A DNA stretch of 23,730 nucleotides, taken from Firmicutes bacterium UBA5454. GTDB taxonomy: Bacteria; Bacillota; Clostridia; Caldicoprobacterales; DTU083. How positions within the stretch are numbered: the stretch's first letter is position 1; each line of letters opens with the position of its first letter. A program made the position numbers and the translations under genes. The stretch is taken from assembly GCA_002426555.1 (NCBI GenBank), contig DIQU01000091.1:4849-28578 (forward strand). The letters are read 5' to 3'. The notes beneath the pieces were generated by a model, which was given only the letters and a program-made list of their open reading frames with translations, made no database searches and was not told the origin of the DNA. Shown piece by piece: positions 23,436 through 23,730 of this stretch.

Positions 23436-23465
23436 TTGATTAACAAGCGACATTGTGGAAATAAT
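23436..23465 (+). promoter_or_regulatory. possible pnp promoter
   Basis: TTGATT (23436-23441), 18-base spacer, AATAAT (23460-23465). Spacing is at the edge of normal and there is no extended -10. It is the best candidate between the rpsO terminator and pnp. Confidence 0.4.
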
Positions 23466-23475
23466 ACATTTTGAA

Positions 23476-23511
23476 TCAACAATTTGTTGATATCGCATTG
23501 AAACGATGCGA
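23476..23511 (+). promoter_or_regulatory. two hairpins in the pnp leader
   Basis: TCAACA (23476-23481) / TGTTGA (23485-23490) with loop ATT, and TCGCAT (23493-23498) / ATGCGA (23506-23511) with a 7-base loop. The second ends at the ribosome binding site AAAGGAGG. In E. coli, PNPase represses its own mRNA through a leader duplex; whether these hairpins do the same is not known. Confidence 0.4.
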
Positions 23512-23526
23512 AAGGAGGTTCACTAT

Positions 23527-23730
23527 TTGGAACATAAAATTTATACGACAGAATTAGCTGGACAACCACTTAGTATCGAAGTGGGAAAGCTGGCAGAGCA
23601 GGCCAACGGAGCCTGCACAGTACGATTTGGTGACACTGTGGTTTTTGTAGCAGCTACCGCTTCAGACGCCCCACGAGAAGGAATTGATTTCTTTCCACTC
23701 AGCGTCGATTTTGAAGAAAAGATGTACGCT
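23527..23730 (+). CDS. pnp: polyribonucleotide nucleotidyltransferase (N-terminal part, 3' end outside window)
   Basis: The first 68 codons of PNPase, with no stop before the window ends. The start is TTG 23527 behind AAAGGAGG (23511-23518). The N terminus reads as the first RNase PH-like domain: LAGQPLSIEVGKLAEQANG, VRFGDTVVFVAATAS, and the IDFFPLSVDFEEKMYA strand-helix. PNPase degrades RNA 3'-5' with phosphate and is normally about 700 residues. It follows rpsO in many bacteria, as here. Confidence 0.95.
   Translation, partial: MEHKIYTTELAGQPLSIEVGKLAEQANGACTVRFGDTVVFVAATASDAPREGIDFFPLSVDFEEKMYA

Overview
This window is a housekeeping stretch of a Clostridia-type (low-GC, Gram-positive) bacterial chromosome. 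The evidence is a Gram-positive PolC with a built-in 3'-5' exonuclease, WhiA, IreB, YrzB/DUF1292, RnpM (YlxR) and YlxQ, a short EF-Ts, the order rimP-nusA-rnpM-ylxQ-infB-rbfA-nrnA-truB-ribF-rpsO-pnp, strong AGGAGG ribosome binding sites and frequent TTG starts. I cannot name a genus. All 27 genes lie on the + strand. whiA (start missing) and pnp (end missing) run off the window edges.

Region by region: (1) 1-443, the end of whiA. (2) 546-2497, an ireB / aldo-keto reductase-ferredoxin / ruvX / yrzB cluster, a variant of the common alaS-ireB-ruvX-yrzB cluster, with no alaS and an extra oxidoreductase gene. (3) 2501-5698, rpsB, tsf, pyrH, frr and a small PASTA-like ORF. A strong promoter and a structured leader precede rpsB, and hairpin terminators lie on both sides of tsf and after the PASTA-like ORF. 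(4) 5734-10208, uppS-cdsA-dxr-rseP and a GT2 glycosyltransferase: polyprenyl carrier, phospholipid and isoprenoid precursor synthesis plus site-2 proteolysis. The glycosyltransferase sits where ispG and proS often lie. (5) 10209-10547, a gene-free stretch with a dispersed-repeat-like TGTCAT...ATGACA element and a heptanucleotide array. (6) 10548-14849, polC. (7) 14850-22998, a strong promoter and hairpin leader, then the rimP-to-ribF translation/transcription operon. (8) 22976-23730, rpsO with its own promoter and leader, a terminator, and pnp with a structured leader.

Together the genes cover translation (S2, EF-Ts, IF2, RRF, S15, ribosome maturation by RimP/RbfA/RuvX, pseudouridylation by TruB), transcription elongation control (NusA), RNA turnover (NrnA, PNPase), replication (PolC) and envelope precursor supply (PyrH, UppS, CdsA, Dxr). 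Tight coupling by ATGA, GTGA, TTGA and TAATG overlaps is common.

I found no defence locus, CRISPR array, prophage or other exotic gene system. The less ordinary signals are regulatory or local: a foldable rpsB leader with competing pairings, a rimP-nusA leader with two mutually exclusive stems, an orphan PASTA-like protein after frr, a ferredoxin-fused aldo-keto reductase between ireB and ruvX, tandem and heptad repeats, and a 69-bp duplication in infB.
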